From assembly GCA_002070115.1 (NCBI GenBank), contig MWCO01000004.1:1-64000 (forward strand): 64,000 nt of DNA, given 5' to 3'. This document shows positions 45,480 to 55,461 of this stretch, piece after piece (the stretch's first letter is position 1; each line of letters opens with the position of its first letter). Under the pieces are notes generated by a model, which saw only the letters and a list, made by a program, of their open reading frames with translations, ran no database searches and was not told where the DNA came from. The translations under genes were made by a program, and so were the position numbers. The DNA is from Deltaproteobacteria bacterium ADurb.Bin207. GTDB taxonomy: Bacteria > Myxococcota_A > Polyangia > Polyangiales > Polyangiaceae.

Positions 45480-47294
45480 TCACCGCGAAAGAGAATCCTC
45501 CGGCAGCTCTTGCAGAGGACTCAATTCACCATACCGCGCGCGAATGGCCTTGAGCAGGCGACGGCCCGTGGCCGAATCCTCGTCGTCAATCAGCGCGAGC
45601 AAACGGCGCGCCGAAAACAGCGCGTCATCCCCGGTTTGCCTCAAAGCCGCTCGTTCGTAATACGTCAAAGCACAGGACCTCAGGGAACTACGCAAAAGGG
45701 CGCCATCCGTCACCGTCTCTTCTTCCTCTTCCGGCAAGCTATGCACGGCTCGATCGCACGCCCGCGCGGTCCACGACGCGGTAGGGGGAGTCGATGGCGG
45801 ATCCCCCAAGGCTTCCAAACGAGATCGCAATACCCGTATGTCTTCGATAAGTGGCAATGGCAAGGCCGCCGCTCCCAACGACGTTTCCACTTCTTGCAAG
45901 TAGGACCGTAATTCTTTCAATCCCTCCTGGATTTCCCCTCGCGTCAGACGCACCGCCGCGCGACGGGCCAGGGGCCGCAGACGCCGCGTATGCACGGCAT
46001 TCCAATCCGAATATCGCAGAGACCAGAGCAGATGAGCGTCTTGCAACTCGTAAAGCACACCACCATACGGAAGAAGGGGATTCGTAGGGAGGCGACGCGG
46101 TTGTCGCGAGGACATGCCCCAATCGGGGTCCACCAGGGCCCGCAACCGCGCTTTCCCCTGCACTTTCACCACAACCGGCGAAAAACGTACTTCCGACCGC
46201 TTCACCCCTCCTCCCCCCAACACCTCATGCAACGTACCCGACAAATCACCATCCGTTCGTATATCCCCTTGCGTGGGAAACGTGGTTTTGTCGGCAAGAA
46301 GGGGCGAGACAGCTTTGGCCGCAGGCTCATCGAGTACGTATCGAATGGCACCCATTTCTACATGAGGCAGATCAACCACGAAAACGCCCGAAGGGTCTCG
46401 GACCAGATAGCCCATCAGCACGACCTGTCGCTCGGATTGCTCCGAAGCAGCAAGCGTTTCGCGCATGGCTGGAGATACCTGTTCGGTCCCATGCATCGGC
46501 CACAACGGGATAGGCCCACCATCCTCGATGATCATGGGTACTTGGGATCCAAGCACCACGATCACCTGCGGCTCATTGTTGATTCCCGAAGTCATGGCGA
46601 TGCGAAAACGGTCGTTCCATGCCTGCCAAAGGGCATTGACCGCTGCCGAATCAGGCTTATCCACCGTTCGGACCATCACCAGACCATCACGGGCACGACG
46701 CTCCAAAAACACTTGCATGGCTTGCGAGGTCGTCAGATCGGAAAACCCTTGCGTGCCGTCGAAAGCATCGATGACCACCACATCGAAGACGCGAGAATCC
46801 GACTTGGCGAAAGCAAGCCCATCTGCCGCAATGGCATGACCTTGATAACTGAAGTAGCGACGTGCAAAATCAATGACCACGGGGTCGAGTTCGACAGCCA
46901 CGACATCGAGGCCCGCACGCGACAGCGCCGTCGCCGTCGCACCGGTGCCAAGGCCGATGAGCAGCACTGTCCGAGCTTGCGGACGTATCGTTTTGGCAAG
47001 GAGCACCAAAGGGTCCTGTTCCGGTAGCAGTCCCGGCTGTTGGCCGCCCTGGACGACCCCATCGATCGTCAACACCCGCGTGGTATCCCGCTGCTCGACC
47101 CGCACGATTCCCCGAATCCCTTTCGCTTGTGCGAGCACACCGGCAGGTAGCTCGGAAGATGGCGTAGGGGAAGGGATAGAAGATGAGGCGGAGGACGAGG
47201 CCGAGCGAAAGCGCGTGGGCGAGCGTTCGCAACCCGCGGAAACCATAAAAATCATTATAAAAATCAATACGATAAAACAGTAACGGGGGAACAT
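45480..47294 (-). CDS. Lipoprotein with a spermidine-synthase/methyltransferase-like fold
   Basis: The 604-residue protein starts MFPRYCFIVLIFIMIFMVSAGCERSP, a lipoprotein signal with Cys22. A Ser-rich linker follows, then a Rossmann-like domain (about 105-215): TVLLIGLGTGATATALSRAGLDVVAVELDPVV (motif GLGTG at 114-118 with acidic Glu135), ADGLAF (Asp158) and DVVVIDAFDG (Asp176). This is the SAM-binding pattern of spermidine synthase-like and methyltransferase proteins. The C-terminal half (about 300-604) is partly helical and Arg-rich (ARRAAVRLTRGEIQEGLKELRSYLQ), of unknown type. A periplasmic location for a SAM-type fold is unusual. The gene diverges from the PBP4-like gene 249 bases away. 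Confidence 0.85.
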   Translation of the reverse strand: MFPRYCFIVLIFIMIFMVSAGCERSPTRFRSASSSASSSIPSPTPSSELPAGVLAQAKGIRGIVRVEQRDTTRVLTIDGVVQGGQQPGLLPEQDPLVLLAKTIRPQARTVLLIGLGTGATATALSRAGLDVVAVELDPVVIDFARRYFSYQGHAIAADGLAFAKSDSRVFDVVVIDAFDGTQGFSDLTTSQAMQVFLERRARDGLVMVRTVDKPDSAAVNALWQAWNDRFRIAMTSGINNEPQVIVVLGSQVPMIIEDGGPIPLWPMHGTEQVSPAMRETLAASEQSERQVVLMGYLVRDPSGVFVVDLPHVEMGAIRYVLDEPAAKAVSPLLADKTTFPTQGDIRTDGDLSGTLHEVLGGGGVKRSEVRFSPVVVKVQGKARLRALVDPDWGMSSRQPRRLPTNPLLPYGGVLYELQDAHLLWSLRYSDWNAVHTRRLRPLARRAAVRLTRGEIQEGLKELRSYLQEVETSLGAAALPLPLIEDIRVLRSRLEALGDPPSTPPTASWTARACDRAVHSLPEEEEETVTDGALLRSSLRSCALTYYERAALRQTGDDALFSARRLLALIDDEDSATGRRLLKAIRARYGELSPLQELPEDSLSR

Positions 47295-47528
47295 GGGGGC
47301 ATGGAAACACAGCGACTGCTTTGGTTCAACTCCTTGCGTGTGGTCGGGGCCGAATTCTGCTGGATTCGATGAATGCCCTGCTCCTGCATGGGGTCCTGTT
47401 TTCAATGCATACCAGATTCCGCGGAATTTATGGTCTATCGGAGGGTTCGAGATCAACGTTATGGGCCCGGTTCTGTCATTTGTCTCGTGAAGAGGCACCA
47501 ACGCATGGGCCATGGCATGAAAATGCGC

Positions 47529-47534
47529 TATACT
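47529..47534 (+). promoter_or_regulatory. Putative -10 box of a nearly leaderless gene
   Basis: TATACT ends 9 bases before ATG 47544 and matches TATAAT at five of six positions. No Shine-Dalgarno sequence precedes the ATG. The start codon of the PBP4-like gene would then be within a few bases of the transcript end. Confidence 0.4.
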
Positions 47535-47543
47535 GAGTACCCC

Positions 47544-49991
47544 ATGATAACTGTCTCTCGGATGAGTTTTCTTACCCTTGGTCTTGTTGCCCTGATGGTG
47601 GCCGCTTGTGGCGACGACGATGATTCTTCGTCGTGGTCCTGGGGGGATGCGGGGGGAAGTCCTTCCGCGGGTGGCACCGGGGGTTGGGCGGGAAGTGCTG
47701 GAGGCGCGGGGATAGCCGGCGAAGCTGGAGCGTCTGGCGAGGCGGGCTCATCACCCCAGGGCGGCTCGGGTGGTTCGGGAGGTTCAGGAGGCAGCGGTGG
47801 TGCAGGCGCCACTGGAGGAAGCAGCGGTTCCGGGGGAACGAGTCAAGGCGGCTCCGGAGGTAGTCCCCCTGCGGGAGATCCCTTCGAGCCCCCCCCTTCC
47901 CCACCGTCCATACCCACCGCAAAACGCGAGAGCATCGCTAATTCCGTCGATACCATCCTCGCCTCGGGAACCGTCGCATCCGCCTCCCATTCCATTCTCA
48001 TTGTCGATCCGGACACCAACACTACCTTATTCGAGCGAAATCCGAACACGGTTCTCAAGCCAGCGTCCAACACCAAGCTATTCACCTCGGCCACCGCTTT
48101 CGGCCAGCTTGGGCAGGACCATCGTTTTGCCTCAGGCATTTATGCCGATGCTCCCATCTCGCCTACCGGAACGGTCTCGGGAAAGCTATATCTTGTTGGA
48201 CAGCATGACTTCACCTGGTCCACCTTCTTTTACGATGACCCCCGATTTGCTCTCGACCGTATCGCGGCCGATTTATACGCGCTTGGGTTGCGCACGGTAA
48301 CGGGTAATGTGGAAGTGCGCGGCGAGTTCGTTTACGACGGATATCAATTCGATGCTTATGATCCGGCGGCTCATCGCACAACCGTCGCCAACCGCTTTCG
48401 TTCCGCGCTTATCGCCAAGGGGATCAGTGTTGGTTCGGCGACGACGAACTCATCGATGGCAGTTCCTGCATCGGGAACATTGCTTACGGAATGGCACGCG
48501 CTACCGCTTTCGGTGGCGGCTTCCCCCATCAACCGCACCAGCCATAATGAATTCGCCGACATACTGCTGCGCCACGTCGGTTGGATGCAGAATTCGACAT
48601 CCTCGTACGATAGTGGAGCCAATGTTGTCCTTTCCTGGCTGCTCACGTTGGGGATGGATACCAGTGGGATCGCGATGCATGACGGCTCGGGCCTATCGCA
48701 CGACAACCGCTTTTCGGCGCAGCACGTAGTGTCTTTGCTGCAAACCATGGCAAAGCGTCCCGAGGGACAGGCTTGGGAAAGAACCTTCAGTGTCGCGGGC
48801 GTTCGCGGCACGCTGTCTTCGCGCATGACAGGAGCGGATACAGTCGGCCGGTTTTTTGGCAAAACCGGTACTCTCAACGGAGTCATCGCTACCAGCGGGT
48901 ACCTCGACCACCGCCATCTCGGACGCCGGCTCCTTTTTGGAATGCTCATGAACAATGTCGCAAACCAAACCAACGCGCGCACCGCACACGATAAAATCAT
49001 TCAAGCTTACGCCGCGGACCTGCTCTCGACGGGCTCCCGTCCTTCCGCTCCTGAATTGGAATCGGTCACCAACGATGGCAATGGCGCAACCGTCACGATC
49101 CGCTGGACCCCTGCCACGGGCGCATCGGGGTATCTCGTCTGGTCGAGCGCCGACGCCATGCTATGGAAGCGCGAACTGGCACGTCGTGTCACCGGAACCT
49201 CCCACGTTTTCGGGGGACTAACCCCCAATGAACGAGTGTATATCCGGGTTAGCGCATTCAATGATTCCGGCGAGAGCGACCCATCGGATGTGTATGGAAC
49301 CAAAGCCACCAAGACCGCGTCGACCATCTTGATCGTCGACGGAAATGATCGGTGGCAACGTCAGCCGGCTCCGGAAAACACCACGGGTGGAGGGCATGAT
49401 TTCGTCGCCCTCGTGGCAGAAGCGATTGAGACCCAAGGATATGACACGGTCACCCACGAAGCGGTGATACAAGGACAAGTTCCGCTGAAAAATTACGGTG
49501 CAGTGCTTTGGCATCTTGGAGAAGAAGGCAGTGAACACAGAACGTTCGAGCTGGCCGAACAACAGGCGATCACCGCCTATCTGCAGCAAGGCGGAAGTCT
49601 TTTCGTCAGCGGCGCCGAGATTGGCTATGACCTAATGACCTCGGGGATCGCGGCGGATCAAACGTTTCTTCAAGAGGTTCTTCGGGCGCAATACCTTGCG
49701 GACGACGCCGAAACGTTCGTGGTCAAGGGAAGTGGTGGTATTTTGCAGAATGTCGGAAGACTCGGTTTTTATACACCAGACCGCATGGTCGTATCCTATC
49801 CGGACCAAATCGCGCCCACCGGCGGGAGCAAAGCGATCCTGTCGTATGATGGGGGCCTCGGAGGCACGGCCGGCATTCAATATGAAGGGGCCTATCGCTT
49901 GGTGTATTTCGGCTTTCCTTTCGAATCCATTGATGCCCGAGAGGAGCGACGCGCCGTCATGAGCCGCGTATTGGGATTTCTCCTCCCGTGA
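47544..49991 (+). CDS. PBP4-like D-Ala-D-Ala carboxypeptidase lipoprotein fused to FN3 and gatase-like domains
   Basis: The 815-residue protein has a lipoprotein signal (LTLGLVALMVAACG, Cys22) and a long Gly/Ser linker. Residues about 130-460 form a peptidase S13 (PBP4, DacB) domain with SxxK at Ser175-Lys178 (PASNTK), SHN (333-335) and KTG (FFGKTGTLNG, 440). The distance between SxxK and SHN is about 160 residues, shorter than the ~245 of E. coli PBP4, so the inserted subdomains are reduced. Residues about 470-565 are fibronectin III-like (SESDPSDVYG), and 570-815 form a gatase/ThuA-like domain (ILIVDGNDRWQRQ, LWHLGEEGSEH, GGSLFVSGAEIGYD). It cleaves or modifies peptidoglycan D-Ala and may be anchored to a polysaccharide by the added domains. 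Confidence 0.9.
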   Translation: MITVSRMSFLTLGLVALMVAACGDDDDSSSWSWGDAGGSPSAGGTGGWAGSAGGAGIAGEAGASGEAGSSPQGGSGGSGGSGGSGGAGATGGSSGSGGTSQGGSGGSPPAGDPFEPPPSPPSIPTAKRESIANSVDTILASGTVASASHSILIVDPDTNTTLFERNPNTVLKPASNTKLFTSATAFGQLGQDHRFASGIYADAPISPTGTVSGKLYLVGQHDFTWSTFFYDDPRFALDRIAADLYALGLRTVTGNVEVRGEFVYDGYQFDAYDPAAHRTTVANRFRSALIAKGISVGSATTNSSMAVPASGTLLTEWHALPLSVAASPINRTSHNEFADILLRHVGWMQNSTSSYDSGANVVLSWLLTLGMDTSGIAMHDGSGLSHDNRFSAQHVVSLLQTMAKRPEGQAWERTFSVAGVRGTLSSRMTGADTVGRFFGKTGTLNGVIATSGYLDHRHLGRRLLFGMLMNNVANQTNARTAHDKIIQAYAADLLSTGSRPSAPELESVTNDGNGATVTIRWTPATGASGYLVWSSADAMLWKRELARRVTGTSHVFGGLTPNERVYIRVSAFNDSGESDPSDVYGTKATKTASTILIVDGNDRWQRQPAPENTTGGGHDFVALVAEAIETQGYDTVTHEAVIQGQVPLKNYGAVLWHLGEEGSEHRTFELAEQQAITAYLQQGGSLFVSGAEIGYDLMTSGIAADQTFLQEVLRAQYLADDAETFVVKGSGGILQNVGRLGFYTPDRMVVSYPDQIAPTGGSKAILSYDGGLGGTAGIQYEGAYRLVYFGFPFESIDAREERRAVMSRVLGFLLP

Positions 49992-50183
49992 CGCCTTCGG
50001 CGCCCATGGGCCTGGAAACCTCATCCTGAAATCAAAAATAACGGATACTATAGAGGACTAAGAGAACCGTGCAAGACAGAGGATTGCCCATCGCCAATCG
50101 GAAGACAAACCCCAGGGAATACCTAACGAACAACAAGCGTATTACGCAAGGCGCCCCTTGATGAAGCGAGCTTGGAGGAGTTC

Positions 50184-52049
50184 ATGAACCACCTCACCCC
50201 AACCCATTTGGCAAGATTATCCGTATTTCTAGTCGTCATCGTCGCTTTCGCCTGCGGGGGAGACGATGCGGATGAGTTGTATCAGCCCAATCCTCCGAAA
50301 ACCACTTGCAAAACATCGAGTGATTGTGCCGCGCCTTCCGCCGTTTGCGATGTGGAAAACGGCACCTGCGTACAATGCCTCAACGACACGCATTGCGATG
50401 GCGGGGCTCGGTGTATTTCGAACCGCTGCGTAGCGCCCACGGGATGCACCAGCAGTCTGGATTGTGTGAACGTGCCCCATGCTCCCATTTGTGATCCTTC
50501 CAGCCAAAACTGTGTGCCCTGTGTGGGACCGGAGGATTGTTCGGGAACCGCAGATTGCATCAAGAACCAATGTGTTCCTTACCATGCCTGTCAAACATCG
50601 TTGGACTGCCCCCCCAATCAGGTATGTGCTTCGCTGTTAGGGCGTTGTGTCGAATGCGAAACGGACTTCGACTGTCCCACAGATCATGTGTGTTTGGGCA
50701 ACTCCTGCGAAGTCCGAACCCCTTGCGTATCGGATACTCAGTGTACGCCGCAGGGAAAACTATGCGACAAGAGTCTTGGTTATTGCGTGGAATGCATGAC
50801 GAACCAACAATGCCATGAGGGCCACCATTGTGCGCAGGGGGTCTGCAGGCCGGATGAGTGCGATGCGGGCGAATCAACCTGCAAGTCCAATGCTCTTTTG
50901 ATGTGCGACCCGCAAGGTCACCGCTGGATGGATCCCGTTGCGTGCGGTTCTCAGACAACGTGTGTCGTGAAAGGGAAGTCAGCGAGTTGCGAGCCCTGGA
51001 TCTGCATGGCGGGCACAACGGCATGCGATGGTGACAAGGTGGTGGAATGTTCCAAGGACGGGATGACTATTATTTCCTCGGTCGATTGCTCCGTATTGAA
51101 GAAGCATTGCCTCGATGGTGAGTGCAGTGATCTCGCTTGCACGCCCAATTCGAAGTATTGTGTAGGTGCCGAACTGCGCCAATGCAATGCGGCAGGCAGC
51201 GATTATTCCGTACTCACCGTCTGTGAACCTAAGCAGGTATGCAATTCGACGGCGGGCGCGTGTGTCAACAAGCTATGTGAACCGGGCCAGCCGGCTTGCG
51301 ATGGTGAACGAGCCACGAAATGCAATGCGGCGGGGGATGGCTACGAGTCTGGGGGAACGAATTGCGCTTCGTCAGGAAAAAGCTGTAGCCAGGGAGCCTG
51401 TGTGGGATGTCCAGCCAATGGGGCGGCTCCCACGCAAGTGCGGATGACCGAGGTATACCTGGGAGTGGACGATTATATCGTATTGAAAAATCAGGGCAGT
51501 TGCCCCGCGCAATTGGATACGTTGCGTTTGCGGGTTATGGCGCAATATAGCGAAAACTCGATAGAATTGGATTTACCACCGTTCTTGCTCGGTGCGGGAG
51601 CAAGCGTTTATGTGATTGATGAAATGGGCGCGAAACCAGGCGACATCAGTTCGAAGGAGAACATCTATCTGACGGCCGATTCGGGAGAAAACGTCATGTT
51701 ATGCGAAGGCTCTTGTGCCACTGGCACGGTGCTCGATTTCTTCTCCCATGCCTCTGGAGCCCCACCGCCCGCTCCACCCCCAGGAATCACATTCACCCCA
51801 GGCCCTCTCACGGGAATCACCAATTCCACCGAAAACGACAGGGCCTATGTACGGACCGCCTTTTCCGGTTCTTATCCTGCCTTCAAGGCCTCCGATTGGC
51901 AAGAGCAAGCCGCCTCGCGAGCCTGGGAGAATCCAACCTCGTGTCCGGCCCTTCCACCCGACAATAGCACACCTTGCTCCGATACGGGACTCGTATGCTC
52001 CTACGGAACAGTATTGTGTTATTGTGTTATCATGTGGGTATGTCAGTAG
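50184..52049 (+). CDS. Cys-rich repeat lipoprotein
   Basis: This 621-residue product starts at ATG 50184, with GGAGGAG just upstream. The signal VVIVAFAC gives Cys24 as the probable lipidated residue. About ten Cys-rich repeats follow with the form C-x5-C-x6-C-x8-C-x2-C, e.g. CVECETDFDCPTDHVCLGNSC and CTPQGKLCDKSLGYCVEC, then a domain of about 130 residues that begins VRMTEVYLGVDDYIVLKNQG and resembles a lamin-tail (LTD) domain. The C-terminus again has Cys (CSYGTVLCYCVIMWVCQ). The likely role is surface binding or spacing. I know no enzyme. It is the fourth lipoprotein in the 44-52 kb run. Confidence 0.82.
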   Translation: MNHLTPTHLARLSVFLVVIVAFACGGDDADELYQPNPPKTTCKTSSDCAAPSAVCDVENGTCVQCLNDTHCDGGARCISNRCVAPTGCTSSLDCVNVPHAPICDPSSQNCVPCVGPEDCSGTADCIKNQCVPYHACQTSLDCPPNQVCASLLGRCVECETDFDCPTDHVCLGNSCEVRTPCVSDTQCTPQGKLCDKSLGYCVECMTNQQCHEGHHCAQGVCRPDECDAGESTCKSNALLMCDPQGHRWMDPVACGSQTTCVVKGKSASCEPWICMAGTTACDGDKVVECSKDGMTIISSVDCSVLKKHCLDGECSDLACTPNSKYCVGAELRQCNAAGSDYSVLTVCEPKQVCNSTAGACVNKLCEPGQPACDGERATKCNAAGDGYESGGTNCASSGKSCSQGACVGCPANGAAPTQVRMTEVYLGVDDYIVLKNQGSCPAQLDTLRLRVMAQYSENSIELDLPPFLLGAGASVYVIDEMGAKPGDISSKENIYLTADSGENVMLCEGSCATGTVLDFFSHASGAPPPAPPPGITFTPGPLTGITNSTENDRAYVRTAFSGSYPAFKASDWQEQAASRAWENPTSCPALPPDNSTPCSDTGLVCSYGTVLCYCVIMWVCQ

Positions 52050-52138
52050 TCCCGCTATCAAACCCATAGGTCGTCGTCCTTGGGGGATAGGAGCAACACC
52101 TGCGCCCGACCGATCTCAGGCCTAGAATTCTCCGTGGA

Positions 52139-54370
52139 TCAGCCGAAATCCTCTTCGATGGCGGCGGCAATCTGAGCACGTGGTTTGTTGCGCACGATAT
52201 CCTGCGCGCACAATTCATCCAAAATCCCCCGGATCATGGCTCGCCGTGCCTGGCGAAGATCGAAGGCGCTCACATATTCCCGCAGCTCCTCGCTGGCATG
52301 AGCACGAAGGGTGGCATGGGATAGTACCGTATGGCTGAAAGATACCAGGCCGGAGTCCCGAGCCGCGTCAAGCAAAGCCGTAAACCTTTCGACTACAGGG
52401 CTTTGGGGATGCTCTACGACCCAATCCATCATCTCCTGCATAAGAGGCTCGAACGCCATATTGTCGGGATTTTTTCGAATCAAATGAAGGATGGTATCGG
52501 CGGCCGCAGCGATGATCGAGGCAGGTGCGGCTGTGAGCAACAATCGCTCGAACGCTTTCCACAGTCGACCCACCGCGGCGCAATCCGGTTTTTTTTCGAT
52601 GAGTTCTTCGAAGGCAACGACCAACGGATCGACGCTCAACGCTTCCGGCCTGTCGCGCACCATTCCGACGATCACCGCGAGGACTTGCCGCATCTCGGGA
52701 CTATCTGGCTGTTTTTGCGCCAGCCGCGCGACCAAAGGCGCGAGAACTGTAAAATCGCTTTCCGAAGCTCGCGCCGAGGTAAGTGTCTGATGGGAAGCGG
52801 GTTGTTGTTGTGGCGATGATGCCGAAAGCACCTCGATCCAGGCGTCCAATCCGCTCAAATTCCGGGAACAAGCATAATACTTCACCGCGACTTTCGCGAC
52901 ACGACGGGCCTGAGGCGTTCCGATCAGGGAGTCGAGAGCCAGGGTAGCTTGCGTGCGAGCCCAGGGCCCGGCAAACGAATCATTCGAGATTTGGCCAAGG
53001 GCCTCCAACGCCGGCTCGAGAATCGACAAGGAATCATCTCCCAGTACCAAGTCTTCCAACGCTCTTTCGATACTGGGACGCCAGCCAGGGTCCCCCACCA
53101 ATCGAAGGGAGATGAAGATTCTCGTCCACAACCCCTGATCCTCGATGCCGGAACGCTTTACGCGGTCTATCAAATCATGGAGTGCCGAAACCGCCCAAGG
53201 CTCGGAAAATCCCAAGGACAAGGCGGGCAACAGATCCATCGCCAAATCCCTTCCGTCTGCCGGTCGATCGACAAGAGCAAACCAGGATTCGATACGCTGC
53301 CGCACGTAATCCGGATCGACACGAGCAACCGCGCAGCCCGCCAACACGCGCGCGACCATAACGTCGTCGTCAGCTTCCAGGATGCGCAGGGGAGAACAGG
53401 CGGTAAGAACGTGAAGGTCCGTGATGCGAGAACACCCCAGCACGGAAAGGGTGTGAAGGTTGGGGCAATCGCGAATGCTTTGCACCGAAAGCAAGGATGA
53501 ACATCCGCTCAAATCGAGCGAACTGAGGCTAGGCACGCGAGCCAACGGTGCCAAGTCCGGCAGTTGTGCGCAGTCAGCGAGACCGAGCAAGGAAAGAGTC
53601 GAAAGCCCAACCAACGGTTCCAGGCTTTGCAGTCGATCGCATCCTGATAAGTCCAGCGAAATAAGGCTGGTCAACGAGCGGAGAGCCGCTAGGGACTCGA
53701 TCGCGGAACAATCCGAAAGGTCGAGGTGGGTCAGGGTGGAAAGAGAAGACAAGGCGGCAAGGTCGCTTAGCGAGGAGCATCCTTCCAAATTCAAGCGACG
53801 CAACTGGGATAGATTCGCCAACGGTGTGAGGTCCTGGATCGATTCAATCCCGCGCAGGTCGAAGCCTTCCAACTTCGGAAAGGAAGAGGCAAGGCTAGGA
53901 GCCCGGGAACCCAACGCTTCGTTGCCGCCCACATCCAGGCTTCGAAGACTGTTTCCCACCTGGCTTGCAGCAAGTTCGAGCGACGACCATGACAATTCGG
54001 CGCCTTCAAGGTGCAAAAGACCTTCCGGAAGGCGGCTCATCCGGGGGCCCGCCACCGCGACAACGGGCTTTTCTCCAATCCAGAGCAAGATTCCATCCAC
54101 CTGCTCGTCGTGTTGAACACGTACCGGCCCTGGCTCGACACCATCGAGAAAATAAAGTGTCGTGGAGATGGAGCCTTCGATACTGATAGCATCGACGGGT
54201 TCCTTCCACTCATGGATTTGCGTATCGTTTGCCTGCAATTCCAACAGAGGAAGCCAGCCATCCTGGGTATGCAGCAACAGCGCTACGCCTTCGATGTCGG
54301 AAATTTCTTGTAATGCTCGAAGGGTTTCATCGAGGTGCTCCGGAGCTATCGACCATTTGCCGCGAGCCAT
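52139..54370 (-). CDS. LRR plus helical-repeat protein
   Basis: The 743-residue protein has no signal peptide. The first ~130 residues are unassigned. Residues about 140-345 contain eight or nine leucine-rich repeats of 22-24 residues with the pattern L-x-LxLSxC-xx-(I/L)-x(S/D)LxxL, e.g. LTHLDLSDCSAIESLAAL and LISLDLSGCDRLQSLEPL. Cys often replaces the Asn of classic repeats, as in cysteine-containing LRRs. The C-terminal ~400 residues are helical repeats of HEAT/ARM type (ALDSLIGTPQARRVAK, VARLAQKQPDSPEMRQVLAVIV). It is probably a protein-binding scaffold. ATG 54370 has AAGGA 8 bases upstream. The gene follows etfA by 101 bases. Confidence 0.82.
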   Translation of the reverse strand: MARGKWSIAPEHLDETLRALQEISDIEGVALLLHTQDGWLPLLELQANDTQIHEWKEPVDAISIEGSISTTLYFLDGVEPGPVRVQHDEQVDGILLWIGEKPVVAVAGPRMSRLPEGLLHLEGAELSWSSLELAASQVGNSLRSLDVGGNEALGSRAPSLASSFPKLEGFDLRGIESIQDLTPLANLSQLRRLNLEGCSSLSDLAALSSLSTLTHLDLSDCSAIESLAALRSLTSLISLDLSGCDRLQSLEPLVGLSTLSLLGLADCAQLPDLAPLARVPSLSSLDLSGCSSLLSVQSIRDCPNLHTLSVLGCSRITDLHVLTACSPLRILEADDDVMVARVLAGCAVARVDPDYVRQRIESWFALVDRPADGRDLAMDLLPALSLGFSEPWAVSALHDLIDRVKRSGIEDQGLWTRIFISLRLVGDPGWRPSIERALEDLVLGDDSLSILEPALEALGQISNDSFAGPWARTQATLALDSLIGTPQARRVAKVAVKYYACSRNLSGLDAWIEVLSASSPQQQPASHQTLTSARASESDFTVLAPLVARLAQKQPDSPEMRQVLAVIVGMVRDRPEALSVDPLVVAFEELIEKKPDCAAVGRLWKAFERLLLTAAPASIIAAAADTILHLIRKNPDNMAFEPLMQEMMDWVVEHPQSPVVERFTALLDAARDSGLVSFSHTVLSHATLRAHASEELREYVSAFDLRQARRAMIRGILDELCAQDIVRNKPRAQIAAAIEEDFG

Positions 54371-54471
54371 GATTGATCCTTCCTGCGCTGAACGATGAAC
54401 AACGTATCAGCGAAGCGGTTTCTTACCGCATCGACGCTACGGGAACAACGAGGGGAGGAAGGTCGGCGAGG

Positions 54472-55440
54472 TTATTCTTTAACAGCCTTGATTTGCTGTA
54501 CGAGTTCGGGAATCACCTGGAACAGGTCCGCCACCAGGCCATAGTCAGCCACGGAAAAAATCGGGGCTTCGGGGTCTTTGTTGACGGCAACGATGACCTT
54601 GGAGCCTTTCATTCCGGCGAGGTGTTGGATGGCACCGGACAGACCGAACGCAAAGTACAGGTCGGGGGCGACGATCTTTCCAGTTTGCCCGACCTGCAAG
54701 TCGCCGGGCGCATAGCCGGCATCGCAAGCAGCGCGGGTTGCGCCGATAGCAGCACCAAAAAGGTCGGCCAGGGGGTTGAGCACTTCGAAAAACTTTTCTT
54801 TGCAGGCTCGCCCGCCCGACACGACCACGGAAGCCTCCGTGAGTTCCGGACGTTCGCTTTTCACCTGGTCAAAACTGATGAATTCGACCCGATCGGCTCC
54901 CGCGGAAGGAGCCACGGCCGCTACGTTTTCGACGGGCGATGCCCCCCCCGCGGGTTGAGCAGCCGTGAATTCACTCTGCCGAACGGTGACCGCCTGAATC
55001 GGGGTGGAGATTTGCACATAACCGAAGGCGTTACCGGCGTAGATGGGGCGTTTGTACATGAGCCCATTTTCGTGACTCACACCTGAGATATCCGCGGCGT
55101 ATCCCGCGCCCAGTTTGGCGGCAACGCGCGGAATGAGGTCTTTTCCGTATGCGGTGGCCGTGGCGACCACCACGGCGAATTGTTTGGCGAGTTCCGCGAC
55201 GGTAGGGGCGTAATGCTCGCATACGTAGCCGTTAACGGAAGTAATTTCAGTGGTATAGACCTTGGTGGCTCCGAAGTCGGTGAGCTGTGCGGCTGCGGCG
55301 GCAGCGCCTTGACCGATGACCAAGATGGAAAACCCGCCACCAAGATGGCCCGCGGCCTCGCGGGCGAACGTGATTGCCGAGTGAGTCGCCTTTCGGATCT
55401 GACCACCGGCGAGCTCTGCAACTACCAATACGTCTGCCAT
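54472..55440 (-). CDS. etfA: Electron transfer flavoprotein, alpha subunit
   Basis: EtfA forms a heterodimer with EtfB that carries electrons from acyl-CoA and other dehydrogenases to ETF:quinone oxidoreductase. The 322-residue protein has the N-terminal domain ([16 protein letters not shown]) and the C-terminal FAD-binding domain with [47 protein letters not shown] and [20 protein letters not shown]. Those are the usual FAD contacts. It starts at ATG 55440, with GGAAGGAG about 10 bases upstream, 21 bases after etfB. Housekeeping for beta-oxidation-type catabolism. Confidence 0.97.
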   Translation of the reverse strand: MADVLVVAELAGGQIRKATHSAITFAREAAGHLGGGFSILVIGQGAAAAAAQLTDFGATKVYTTEITSVNGYVCEHYAPTVAELAKQFAVVVATATAYGKDLIPRVAAKLGAGYAADISGVSHENGLMYKRPIYAGNAFGYVQISTPIQAVTVRQSEFTAAQPAGGASPVENVAAVAPSAGADRVEFISFDQVKSERPELTEASVVVSGGRACKEKFFEVLNPLADLFGAAIGATRAACDAGYAPGDLQVGQTGKIVAPDLYFAFGLSGAIQHLAGMKGSKVIVAVNKDPEAPIFSVADYGLVADLFQVIPELVQQIKAVKE

Positions 55441-55461
55441 ATCTGTCGCTCCTTCCAGAAG

